NCBI RefSeq assembly: GCF_000261685.1
Contig: NZ_AJQE01000136.1
Location: 1-58,177 of the forward strand
Origin: Bradyrhizobium genomosp. I (2014)
GTDB lineage: Bacteria > Pseudomonadota > Alphaproteobacteria > Rhizobiales > Xanthobacteraceae
DNA length: 58,177 nucleotides
Direction of reading: 5' to 3'
The notes below the pieces were generated by a model, which did no database searches, had not been told where the DNA came from, and was given only the letters and a program-made list of their open reading frames with translations. Position 1 is the first letter of the stretch. The number at the start of each line of letters is the position of its first letter. This document shows positions 9,033 to 16,953 of this stretch, piece after piece. The position numbers and the translations under genes are program-made.

Positions 9033-9320
9033 TGCACTCTCGGAGTTGAACCACCACGCACAACAGCGCATCAGAACCTGAGCATGATCGCCTTTAAGTT
9101 GGGGTAAACTGCACCGGTTTTCCGCATCAGCCGGTGCAAGGATGCGTTTACTATCTGCTCCCACGCAGCTCGGAGTTGCGTGACGTCCATATGGCTCATT
9201 TGCATCTTGTCATTCACTCTGAATAGTTGTTCAGTCCTTGCGGGGCGATTTGCATCTATTGAAGAGACGACGCGTTCGGCCGCGGGGCGTGCGGCCGGCG
9301 TGTGGGACAGGAAGCGCGCC

Positions 9321-10001
9321 ATGGTTTATCGGCGGACGCATCAAGTGGTTAAGCGCCTTGCGGCGCGGCGCAGCGCGATTTTGGCGGCGGCGCGGGAAGC
9401 GGCGGCGGAAGGCGGGATGGCGGCGGTGCAGATCGCGCCTGTCGCGGTCCGGGCCAACGTCGCGGCTGGCACCGTCTACCGCTACTTCCCCTCCAAGGCC
9501 GAGCTGATCTCCGAGCTCATTGCCGAGGTCTCCCGCGACGAGCTTGCGGCGATCCGCCGGGCGGCTGATGCCGCGCCGGGCCCGTCCTCGGCGCTGGCGG
9601 CGGCCGTGACCACCGTGGCGGTCCATACCCTGTCGCAGCGCAGGCTGGCCTGGGGCATCCGGGCCGAGCCTGTCGACGTCGATGTCAGTGCCTCCAGGCT
9701 TTCCAGCCGACGCGAGATCGCTGGCGAGATCGCCTCGCGGATCGACGCTGCCGTGCGCGCAGGCCATCTGCCGGCGCAGGACACCGCGCTTGCCGCCACT
9801 GCGCTGCTCGGCGCGCTGCACGAGGCCCTGGTCGGGCCGCTCGCGCCCGACAATCTCGATGATCCCGTCAAGATGCGCGACGCGGTGCAGACCGTGACGC
9901 TGCTGGCGCTGCGCGCCGTCGGCGTCCTGGACGCCCGCGCCCGTGGCCTCGTGGTGCAGCAGACGCTGCTGCCGACGACGAAGGCGCTGGTTGGGGCGTA
10001 A
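9321..10001 (+). CDS. TetR/AcrR family transcriptional regulator
   Basis: The protein has 226 residues. The N-terminal TetR DNA-binding domain (about 10-65) has ILAAAREAAAEGG, then the recognition-helix region VAVRANVAAGTVYRYFPSKAEL, ending in the hallmark YRYFPSK motif. The rest is a helical ligand-binding domain without a recognisable ligand. The start is placed at the ATG at 9321, with AGGA about ten bases upstream; the open frame runs back to 9180 but gives an unlikely Cys/Leu-rich leader. It is divergent from the GT-C-like gene (288 bp apart) and convergent with pyruvate kinase. The target may be its own promoter or its divergent neighbour; nothing in the sequence settles this. Confidence 0.88.
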   Translation: MVYRRTHQVVKRLAARRSAILAAAREAAAEGGMAAVQIAPVAVRANVAAGTVYRYFPSKAELISELIAEVSRDELAAIRRAADAAPGPSSALAAAVTTVAVHTLSQRRLAWGIRAEPVDVDVSASRLSSRREIAGEIASRIDAAVRAGHLPAQDTALAATALLGALHEALVGPLAPDNLDDPVKMRDAVQTVTLLALRAVGVLDARARGLVVQQTLLPTTKALVGA

Positions 10002-10152
10002 AATCGGACACGCGGTCGAAGTGGAGACCTGATCGCGCTCAGGCCGTTGTTCGAGCGGGCCTTTTCGAGAAACCCCGGCAACTCCGCCAAGCCGGCCGGC
10101 TACTGTGCATGGGGTTGTTTTTCGACTTTTTGTTTTGCCGCGCGCTGGCGGC

Positions 10153-11589
10153 CTACATGTTCGCCTCGCCCTGGGGGCCGACCGAGGCGATGCGCACCAT
10201 GTTGGTGGTGCCGGGGATGCCGAGCGGCACGCCGGCGACGATGATCACGCGCTGGCCGGCGCGGACGAAGCCGTCCCGGAACGCGATCTGGCCGGCGCGG
10301 CTCACCATGTCGTCCTGGTCGCGCGCGTCCTCCGCCACCACGCAATGAACGCCCCAGGCGACGGCGAGCCGGCGGCCGGCGCTGATGTTCGGCGTGATCG
10401 CCACGATCGGCGGCTTCGGCCGCTCGCGCGCCACGCGCACGGCGGTCGAGCCCGATGAGGTCCAGCAGATCAAGGCGGGCAGATCGAGCGTCTCGGCAAT
10501 CTGCCGGGCGGCGTCTGCGATGGCATCGCCCGCAGTGGATTCCGGGGCAGGGCGCTGGGCCATGATCACCGAGCGGTAGGTGGGGTCGCGCTCGACCTCC
10601 TCGCCGATGCGGTTCATGGTCGAGACCGCCTCGACCGGGAATTTGCCGGCGGCCGATTCCGCCGACAGCATGATGGCGTCGGCGCCTTCGTAGACGGCGG
10701 TGGCGACGTCGGAGACCTCGGCGCGGGTCGGCACCGGCGACTGGATCATCGATTCCAGCATCTGGGTCGCGATCACCACCGGCTTGCCGGCGCGGCGCGC
10801 CATCCGCGTCATCTGCTTCTGCAGACTCGGCACGCGCTCGAGCGGCAGCTCGACGCCGAGGTCGCCGCGCGCCACCATCAGCGCGTCGGAGGCCTCGATG
10901 ATGTCGGCGAGGCGGTCGATCGCCTGCGGCTTCTCGATCTTGGCCATCACGGCGGCGCGGCCGCGGATCATCTTCTTGGCCTCGATGACGTCGTCGGCGC
11001 GCTGCACGAACGATAGCGCGATCCAGTCGACGCCGGTGACGAGGGCCGCCTCGAGGTCGGCGCGGTCCTTCGGCGTCATGGCGGAGACAGGCAGGTCGGT
11101 GTCGGGCAGGCTGACGCCCTTGCGGTCGCTCATCTTGCCGCCGACAACGACACGCGTCACCGCATGCTCCTTCGAGGTCTCCTCCGCGATCAGCCGCACC
11201 TTGCCGTCGTCGAGCAGCAGCGCATGGCCCGGCCGCAGCGCAGCCAGGATCTCCGGATGCGGGAGATGGACGCGCGTGGCATCGCCCGGCGTCTTGTCGG
11301 AATCCAGCGTGAAGGTCTGCCCGTTCTGGAGCTGGACCGCCCCTTCGGCAAAGGAGCCGAGCCTCAGCTTCGGACCCTGAAGGTCGACCAGGATGCCGAT
11401 CGGCCGGCCGTAGCTGCTCTCGACGTTGCGGATCGTCGCCACCAGCTCCCGCATCTTGTCATGCGGGGTGTGGCTCATGTTGATGCGGAACAGGTCGGCG
11501 CCGGCCTCGAACAGGCGGCGGATCATCGCGAGGTCCGAAGAGGCCGGTCCCAGGGTCGCGAGAATCTTGATACGGCGAAGACGCCTCAT
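10153..11589 (-). CDS. pyk: Pyruvate kinase
   Basis: The protein has 478 residues, the normal length for a bacterial pyruvate kinase, which turns phosphoenolpyruvate and ADP into pyruvate and ATP in the cytoplasm. Diagnostic elements in order are KILATLGPAS at the N-terminus, FRINMSH, the signature MAKIEKPQAI with the catalytic Lys, VARGDLGVELP, TRAEVSDVA and DAIMLSAESAAGKFP, and a C-terminal allosteric domain. Its ATG overlaps the stop of the DUF1036 gene at 11586-11589 (ATGA), so the two are translationally coupled. It is convergent with the TetR gene. Confidence 0.97.
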   Translation of the reverse strand: MRRLRRIKILATLGPASSDLAMIRRLFEAGADLFRINMSHTPHDKMRELVATIRNVESSYGRPIGILVDLQGPKLRLGSFAEGAVQLQNGQTFTLDSDKTPGDATRVHLPHPEILAALRPGHALLLDDGKVRLIAEETSKEHAVTRVVVGGKMSDRKGVSLPDTDLPVSAMTPKDRADLEAALVTGVDWIALSFVQRADDVIEAKKMIRGRAAVMAKIEKPQAIDRLADIIEASDALMVARGDLGVELPLERVPSLQKQMTRMARRAGKPVVIATQMLESMIQSPVPTRAEVSDVATAVYEGADAIMLSAESAAGKFPVEAVSTMNRIGEEVERDPTYRSVIMAQRPAPESTAGDAIADAARQIAETLDLPALICWTSSGSTAVRVARERPKPPIVAITPNISAGRRLAVAWGVHCVVAEDARDQDDMVSRAGQIAFRDGFVRAGQRVIIVAGVPLGIPGTTNMVRIASVGPQGEANM

Positions 11590-12176
11590 GGCTTATTTCC
11601 AGACGGGGGCGAGGCAGCTGGCGGGAGGCCAGGCGCGGGGGGCGTACCACCGGGCGGACTATTGGGCAAACCCGGAACGCCGCCCGGGCCAACCGAACCG
11701 GGCAGGCCAGGTACGCGTTGCTGCGTCGGCTGTTCGTTGGCGTCGGTCAGCTGCACCGTCCACGCCCGCTGCTCACCGGTGTCGACCTCGAAATAGCCGG
11801 TCCGGTCATAGCCGCGCGCCAGGCAATCCTCGGTGCCGCGGATGGTGAACTCCTTGTCGCGCGAGCACATGAAGGCCTGGCCCGACCATTCGCCGCCGCG
11901 GTCATAGTCGATGGCATAGATGTAGTAGTAGCGGGCGACCAGCGTGCCCCGCAGCAGCGTCTCACAGGAACGCGACGAAATGTTCCACCAGCCCTCGGTG
12001 GTCCAGCCCTCGGCATCCTTGTAGCCGAGCGCAATGCCGACCCGGCTCGCGGTGTTGTTACAGAGGCGGAAGTCGGCCGCCGCCGGGCTGGCGCAAAGGC
12101 AAAGCAGGGCGACCACCAGCACCGGGACCAACCGGGCGAGCAGGCGAAGCGGGAAGCGGGGAGATTCGGCAATCAT
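11586..12176 (-). CDS. DUF1036 family secreted protein
   Basis: The protein has 196 residues. A signal peptide (PLRLLARLVPVLVVALLCLC... cleaved near SPAAA/DF) precedes a DUF1036 domain (about 35-140) with the typical NNT, a W-rich GWTTEGWW segment and several Cys residues (CETLL, MCSR, EDCLARG) that could form disulphides in the periplasm. A Pro/Gly-rich tail follows (about 150-196). The function of DUF1036 is not known. It is the upstream partner of pyruvate kinase, sharing a 4-bp overlap, an arrangement that looks conserved rather than functionally obvious. Confidence 0.85.
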   Translation of the reverse strand: MIAESPRFPLRLLARLVPVLVVALLCLCASPAAADFRLCNNTASRVGIALGYKDAEGWTTEGWWNISSRSCETLLRGTLVARYYYIYAIDYDRGGEWSGQAFMCSRDKEFTIRGTEDCLARGYDRTGYFEVDTGEQRAWTVQLTDANEQPTQQRVPGLPGSVGPGGVPGLPNSPPGGTPPAPGLPPAASPPSGNKP

Positions 12177-12343
12177 TGTCGCGGAAGCTATACCAGATCA
12201 TTGACGATTTGGCGTTGGGCCGGGGTGCGCCCTGAAACCGGGCTTTGGCCCGTTTGCACCGCGATATGGCAAAATCTGTGACAGGACCCCACCTGATCCC
12301 GTAAGGGTGACCACCATCGGGGCGGGCCTTAAGGAAGACAGTC

Positions 12344-12655
12344 ATGGCAATCGACGACAAAACCAGAATGGAGCTCGAGGCGGCGGCTTTTCGGCGCCTG
12401 GTCGACCATCTGCGGAGCCGGACGGACGTCCAGAACATCGATCTGATGAATCTGGCGGGCTTCTGCCGCAATTGCCTGTCGAACTGGCTCAAGGACGCCG
12501 CGGACGCCCAGGGCGTCGCCTTGAGCAAGGACGAGAGCCGGGAGGCCGTCTACGGCATGCCCTACGAGACCTGGAAATCGAAATACCAGGGCACGGCCAC
12601 GCCCGAGCAGATCGAGGCGATGAACAAGGTCCATCCCCACGGGCATGGGCACTGA
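12344..12655 (+). CDS. DUF1244 family small protein
   Basis: The protein has 103 residues and is a recognisable DUF1244 protein. It has an N-terminal helix (MELEAAAFRRLVDHL), the conserved NLAGFCRNCLSNW segment with its paired cysteines (FCRNC), and the YGMPYETWK stretch before a His-rich end (HPHGHGH). The family is widespread in alphaproteobacteria and its role is unknown. The CxxC-like pair and the His tail could bind a metal, which is inference. The ATG follows an AAGGAAG ribosome-binding site. It starts 167 bp after the divergent DUF1036 gene. Confidence 0.88.
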   Translation: MAIDDKTRMELEAAAFRRLVDHLRSRTDVQNIDLMNLAGFCRNCLSNWLKDAADAQGVALSKDESREAVYGMPYETWKSKYQGTATPEQIEAMNKVHPHGHGH

Positions 12656-12864
12656 CGAGCTGGTTCGCGCCCCTGCCGTTCAGGCCCCCTGAGTCGCACC
12701 ACACAACAGCTTTCTTTGCCTCGGCGCAGGAAGGTGTGGGCGCGCTGTGGACGAGCGCGATGCCGGCTTGAACGCAAGCGGCGCCAACCCTAAGGGTCAA
12801 CCCAGCACGCGCGGTGAGGGATGCCGGCGTCACCTCGTTTTGCCAGTTCCATTGGGAGTACAAG

Positions 12865-13137
12865 ATGGCCACCTCCGCCGCCGTCCGCGACGACGAGCCC
12901 GCGACGAAATTTGCCAAGGACCAGCTCAAATCCATCATCGAGCGCATCGAGCGGCTGGAGGAAGAGAAGAAGGCGATCGCCGACGACATCCGCGACGTCT
13001 ATGCCGAGAGCAAGGGCAACGGCTACGACGTCAAGGCGCTGCGCACCATCGTGCGGCTGCGCAAGCAGGACCCCAACGAGCGCGCCGAGGCCGAGACCAT
13101 TCTCGAAACCTACATGCAGGCGTTGGGGATGCTCTGA
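12865..13137 (+). CDS. gapR: GapR-family (DUF2312) nucleoid-associated protein
   Basis: The protein has 90 residues. It matches DUF2312/GapR: a coiled-coil-rich small protein with [23 protein letters not shown], then [27 protein letters not shown] and a C-terminal ETYMQALG. Caulobacter GapR binds overtwisted AT-rich DNA ahead of replication and transcription forks and aids topoisomerase action. The same function is expected here from family membership. The ATG at 12865 has GGGAG seven bases upstream and gives the standard family length; an upstream frame opening at 12814 would add 17 unlikely residues. Confidence 0.92.
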   Translation: MATSAAVRDDEPATKFAKDQLKSIIERIERLEEEKKAIADDIRDVYAESKGNGYDVKALRTIVRLRKQDPNERAEAETILETYMQALGML

Positions 13138-13220
13138 GGCGTATCGCCCGGGCGTTGCCGTTCATCACGCTTGGGCAGAACCTCTGCGTCTGCTAGAATG
13201 CTCGGTGAAGAGACCGAGCA

Positions 13221-14987
13221 ATGGATGTGCCGGGACCAGAGCGCAGGCTCGCCGCGGTCCTCGCCGCCGACATGGTCGGTTTTAGCCGGCTCATGGAGGT
13301 CGACGAGGCCGGCACCCTCGCGCGCCTCAAGACCCATCGGGTCGAACTCATCGATCCAGCCATTGCCAAGAATCGCGGCCGTATCATCAAGACGACCGGC
13401 GACGGCATGCTCGTCGAATTCTACAGCGTCGTCGATGCCGTGCTTTGCGCCGCCGAGGTTCAGCGCCGCATGGCGCGGCGCAATGCCGACGTTCCGCCGC
13501 CGCGGTGGATACAATTCCGCATCGGCATCAATCTGGGCGACATCATCCTCGATCAGAACGACATTTTCGGTGACGGCGTCAACGTCGCGGCGCGACTGGA
13601 GGCGCTGGCCGAGCCTGGAGGGGTCTGCGTTTCAGGCGCGGTGCGCGATCAGGTTGGCGACCGGCTGGACGGAGTTCAGTTCGACGATCTCGGTGAGCAG
13701 AGCGTCAAGAATATCGCGCGCCCGATCCGCGTCTTCCGCATTCGGCTGGCGGAGGGGCCTGCAAGCCTGCCCGACGGGGCGAACACTGCTCCGACGCCAC
13801 CGGGGGTCTCGAAGAAGCCCTCCATCGCCGTGCTGCCGTTCGCCAATATGAGCGGCGATCCGGAGCAGGAGTTCTTCGCGGACGGTCTCACCGAGGACAT
13901 CATCACCGAGCTTTCGCGCTTTCACGACCTGCTTGTCATCTCCCGCAACTCGACGTTCGTCTACAAGGGCAAGGCCGTGAAGGTCCAGGACGTCGGCCGG
14001 GAGTTCGGAGTCGACTATGTCATCGAGGGCAGCGTGCGGAAGGCCGGAGGGCGCGTCCGCGTCACGGTGCAGCTGATCGATGCGGAGACCGACCGCCACA
14101 TCTGGGCCGAACGCTACGACCGCGAGCTCCAGGACATCTTCGCCATTCAGGACGAGATGACCCGCGCGATCGTGGCGACGTTGCCGGGACGGGTAGAAGC
14201 CGCAACGCACGACCGCACCAAGCGCAAGCAGACCGACAACATGCCCGCCTACGAATGCGTGCTGGCTGCCAAGCTCCTGCATCACCGGTCGACCCGCGAC
14301 GACAACGCTCAGGCGCAGACGCTGCTCAACCGTGCGCTGGCGATGGATCCGAACTATGCCCACGCCCATGCCTGGAAGGCCTGCGTGCTCGGCCAGTGCT
14401 GGATTTATGGCTGGTGCGTCGACCGCGAGGCGACCTTCGAGCAGGTCGCTTCGGAACTCGAGATTGCGCTGGCTCTCGACGACAACGACGCGGACGTGCA
14501 CCGGATTCTCGCCGCGCTCAATCTGACGCATCACGATTACGAAAAGGCCGCCTATCATCAGGAGCGTGCGCTCGCCCTCAATCCGAATTATGACTTGGTG
14601 GTCGTGCAACAGGGAGAGCTCCTGACCTGGCTGGGCCTGCCGGAGGAAGGCATCGACTGGATCAGGAAGGCGATGCGCCTCAATCCCTATCATCCCGAGC
14701 GCTTCTGGAGCCATCTGGGCCGCGCTTACTATTGCGCGGAGAAATACGCCGAGGCCGCGGAGGCATTTTCAAGGATCACGCGCGCCGACTATACCCACCA
14801 CGCGTTCCTGGCGGCGACATTCGCGCAGATGAAGAATGCGATCGCTGCCGGCGCTCACGCCGCCGAAGTCTTGAAGCGCGAACCGGGGTTCTCGGTGGCA
14901 GCCTATCTTGCGACGCTGCACTACAAGCGCGAACTCGACCGGCAGCGCCACGAGTCTGGCCTCCTCGCAGCTGGCCTGCCGGCTTGA
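13221..14987 (+). CDS. Class III adenylate/guanylate cyclase with TolB-like and TPR domains
   Basis: The protein has 588 residues. Residues about 8-180 form a class III cyclase catalytic domain: AADMVGFSRL gives the first metal Asp, KTTGDGMLVEF the second, and GDGVNVAARLE the transition-state Asn/Arg pair. Residues about 195-320 form a TolB N-terminal-like region (AVLPFANMS, FADGLTEDIITELSR, YVIEGSVRK, IWAERYD). The rest is TPR-like helical repeats. Such cyclases are abundant in Bradyrhizobium and make cAMP in the cytoplasm; the TPR part probably binds a partner. No membrane helix is visible. It stands alone, convergent with the DUF882 gene 47 bp downstream. Confidence 0.9.
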   Translation: MDVPGPERRLAAVLAADMVGFSRLMEVDEAGTLARLKTHRVELIDPAIAKNRGRIIKTTGDGMLVEFYSVVDAVLCAAEVQRRMARRNADVPPPRWIQFRIGINLGDIILDQNDIFGDGVNVAARLEALAEPGGVCVSGAVRDQVGDRLDGVQFDDLGEQSVKNIARPIRVFRIRLAEGPASLPDGANTAPTPPGVSKKPSIAVLPFANMSGDPEQEFFADGLTEDIITELSRFHDLLVISRNSTFVYKGKAVKVQDVGREFGVDYVIEGSVRKAGGRVRVTVQLIDAETDRHIWAERYDRELQDIFAIQDEMTRAIVATLPGRVEAATHDRTKRKQTDNMPAYECVLAAKLLHHRSTRDDNAQAQTLLNRALAMDPNYAHAHAWKACVLGQCWIYGWCVDREATFEQVASELEIALALDDNDADVHRILAALNLTHHDYEKAAYHQERALALNPNYDLVVVQQGELLTWLGLPEEGIDWIRKAMRLNPYHPERFWSHLGRAYYCAEKYAEAAEAFSRITRADYTHHAFLAATFAQMKNAIAAGAHAAEVLKREPGFSVAAYLATLHYKRELDRQRHESGLLAAGLPA

Positions 14988-15034
14988 TAAATCCGAACGA
15001 GGGAAAGCAGAAAGAGCCTTGCTGGACCCGGGAC

Positions 15035-16666
15035 TCAGCGCAGCGAGGCGGTGCGCACGACGAAGGACGTCGTCTCGAGCTTTGCAGTCGCGCTGCCCGA
15101 GAAGCTGTCGCAGGACAGGCCCTGCATCGGATCGTCGACAAAACCCATCGCGACGACTACTCGCGGCTTGACGAAATAGGCACGCAGCGCGACCGTGTCG
15201 AGCTCGCCCATCAGCGTCACCGACATCGCGCGACTGGCGCTCGGCGACAGCATCACGATCTTGAGCCAGATGCTCTCGCCCTTGGCCGCGGAGATGCGGG
15301 TGGCAGTTGCGATCCTGCCGTCGATGCTCTTGCCGACCACCGTGTTGATCTCCGTGGCCTGAGCCATGCTGCGGGAAGCCGCGGGGCGGGCAGTGCGCGG
15401 GATCGGTGCGGAGGCGGCGACAACATTGGCGCGGTCAACCGGGGAGGCGGCCGGCGCGTAAGCCAGCGCCTGGAAGGCTGCGTTGGACACGCTCGCAGTT
15501 GGTTGCGGATCGGTGGCGGCGGAGGCCAGCGCCTGGCGCGCCTTCAGCGCTGCGACCTGCGCCGGCGTCGCCTGCTGCGGCGCGGCCGGGACATCATCCC
15601 AGAAGCCGCGGGCATTGATGATGTCGGCCGGGGTCTCCAGCTTGCCCTCGACAGACTTGCCCTCAACTGGCTTGCCGGTCGCCGGCTTGTCGGCCACGGG
15701 CTTCGGCTTGGGCGGCGCAACGATCTGGGCATCGGCCGAAGCGAGCTGCAGGGTTGCGGCGATTTGCGGCTTGGCGCGCGGCGTCGGCACCGGCTCGGCG
15801 GGCTTGGCTGCGGCCGCGACCACGGTCGGCGTGGACGGCTTCGCGGCCGTTGCGGGCGCGCCCTCGTCGTCCTCGTCGCTGCTCGCGGCGGTGGGAGTTG
15901 GCTTGCTCCTGAACAAGGCGGCAAAGAAATTCGGCTTGCTGCCGGCATCGTCGCCGCTGCCGCGCCGCTCGATCTCGGCCTTGGCCAGCTCATAGCCCTT
16001 CAGCGGCACGCCGTCGGTCGGCAGATGCACCGTTTTGCCGTCCGGGAAGACGCGGGCGAGCTGGTCATGCGTCATGCGCGGCCAGTGCCGGATGCTGCCG
16101 GTGTCCAGATGCACGAAGGGCGAGCCGGAGGTCGGATAGAAGCCGACGCCGCCGCGCTGGAGGCGCAGGCCGGCGAAGCGGATCTGCTCCAGCGGCACGT
16201 TCGGAATGTAGAAGTCCATCGCATGTCCCAGCATATGCTGGCTGAAGCGCGCCACACCGGAGGAACGGCGGCGGAGCATGGCGTTGGTGGCGGGGGAGCG
16301 ATAGGAGGAGATGATCTGGATCGGCTGCTTGCCGTCGACGTCGCGATAGACTTCCCAGAGGATGTCGAACAGGCGACGGTCCATGACCGTCTCGTCCTGG
16401 GTGCGCCAGTCGCGCAGGAAATGGTTGAGCTGCTTCAGCGCGGCTTCGTCATAGCGGCCGTCGCGCTTGAAGGTGACGGTGAGGTCTTCGCCGGAATGGG
16501 TGTGGTGGAAGGAGAGCGTCTTGGTCTCGTTCAGCGCCGCGGCGTCATGGACCGAGCCGGCGGCGGCGAGCAGCAACACGGAGGCGAGGCCGATCCGGGA
16601 TCCGGCCTTCACTCCCGCATGGGACAACGACAGCACAGCGAATTGGCGTGCGAGACCAGTCAGCAC
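15035..16666 (-). CDS. DUF882 (YcbK-like, M15-type) cell-wall protein
   Basis: The protein has about 543 residues. A signal/anchor segment (IGLASVLLLAAAGSV) precedes a DUF882 domain (about 45-230) with ISSYRSPATN, HMLGHAMDF and FVHLDTG. These supply the His/Asp/His zinc ligands of D-Ala-D-Ala carboxypeptidase-like M15 proteins. A long Ala/Pro/Lys-rich region of low complexity follows (about 245-420), then a C-terminal block of unknown fold. No ATG is available: GTG at 16666 has GGTGGG upstream, and GTG at 16678 is the alternative. Action on periplasmic peptidoglycan is inferred from the family. It lies about 280 bp downstream of the L,D-transpeptidase gene on the same strand. Confidence 0.85.
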   Translation of the reverse strand: MLTGLARQFAVLSLSHAGVKAGSRIGLASVLLLAAAGSVHDAAALNETKTLSFHHTHSGEDLTVTFKRDGRYDEAALKQLNHFLRDWRTQDETVMDRRLFDILWEVYRDVDGKQPIQIISSYRSPATNAMLRRRSSGVARFSQHMLGHAMDFYIPNVPLEQIRFAGLRLQRGGVGFYPTSGSPFVHLDTGSIRHWPRMTHDQLARVFPDGKTVHLPTDGVPLKGYELAKAEIERRGSGDDAGSKPNFFAALFRSKPTPTAASSDEDDEGAPATAAKPSTPTVVAAAAKPAEPVPTPRAKPQIAATLQLASADAQIVAPPKPKPVADKPATGKPVEGKSVEGKLETPADIINARGFWDDVPAAPQQATPAQVAALKARQALASAATDPQPTASVSNAAFQALAYAPAASPVDRANVVAASAPIPRTARPAASRSMAQATEINTVVGKSIDGRIATATRISAAKGESIWLKIVMLSPSASRAMSVTLMGELDTVALRAYFVKPRVVVAMGFVDDPMQGLSCDSFSGSATAKLETTSFVVRTASLR

Positions 16667-16934
16667 GTATGAGCCCACCCAGTCGACGAGCGTTCAAAAT
16701 GGACTCTCCCGCCAACCCCGTAGCAGCGCGAAGAGGATGAACGCTTTCTTAAAGCAAGAAGGTTAATTCGAGGTTGACCTTCCCGCCCCCAAACCAAGTC
16801 AGAACACGATCCTAAGCGGTTGACTGTGGCAAAAAAACGCCCGCTGGCCGGGGCCCGGATCGCGAATGGTTAACGCTAAGCGGCCCCATGCAGAGGGCGG
16901 CCGCTGTTTTATTGCAGAATTCTTGTAAATTAGG

Positions 16935-16953
16935 CGCTGAGCCGGGCTCAGCG
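16935..16953 (-). terminator. Hairpin at the stop codon of the L,D-transpeptidase gene
   Basis: CGCTGAG and CTCAGCG form a perfect 7-bp stem with a CCGGG loop that covers the TGA stop codon. Downstream on this strand is AT-rich sequence but no solid T run, so it is a weak terminator candidate or an mRNA 3'-end stabiliser. Confidence 0.35.
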
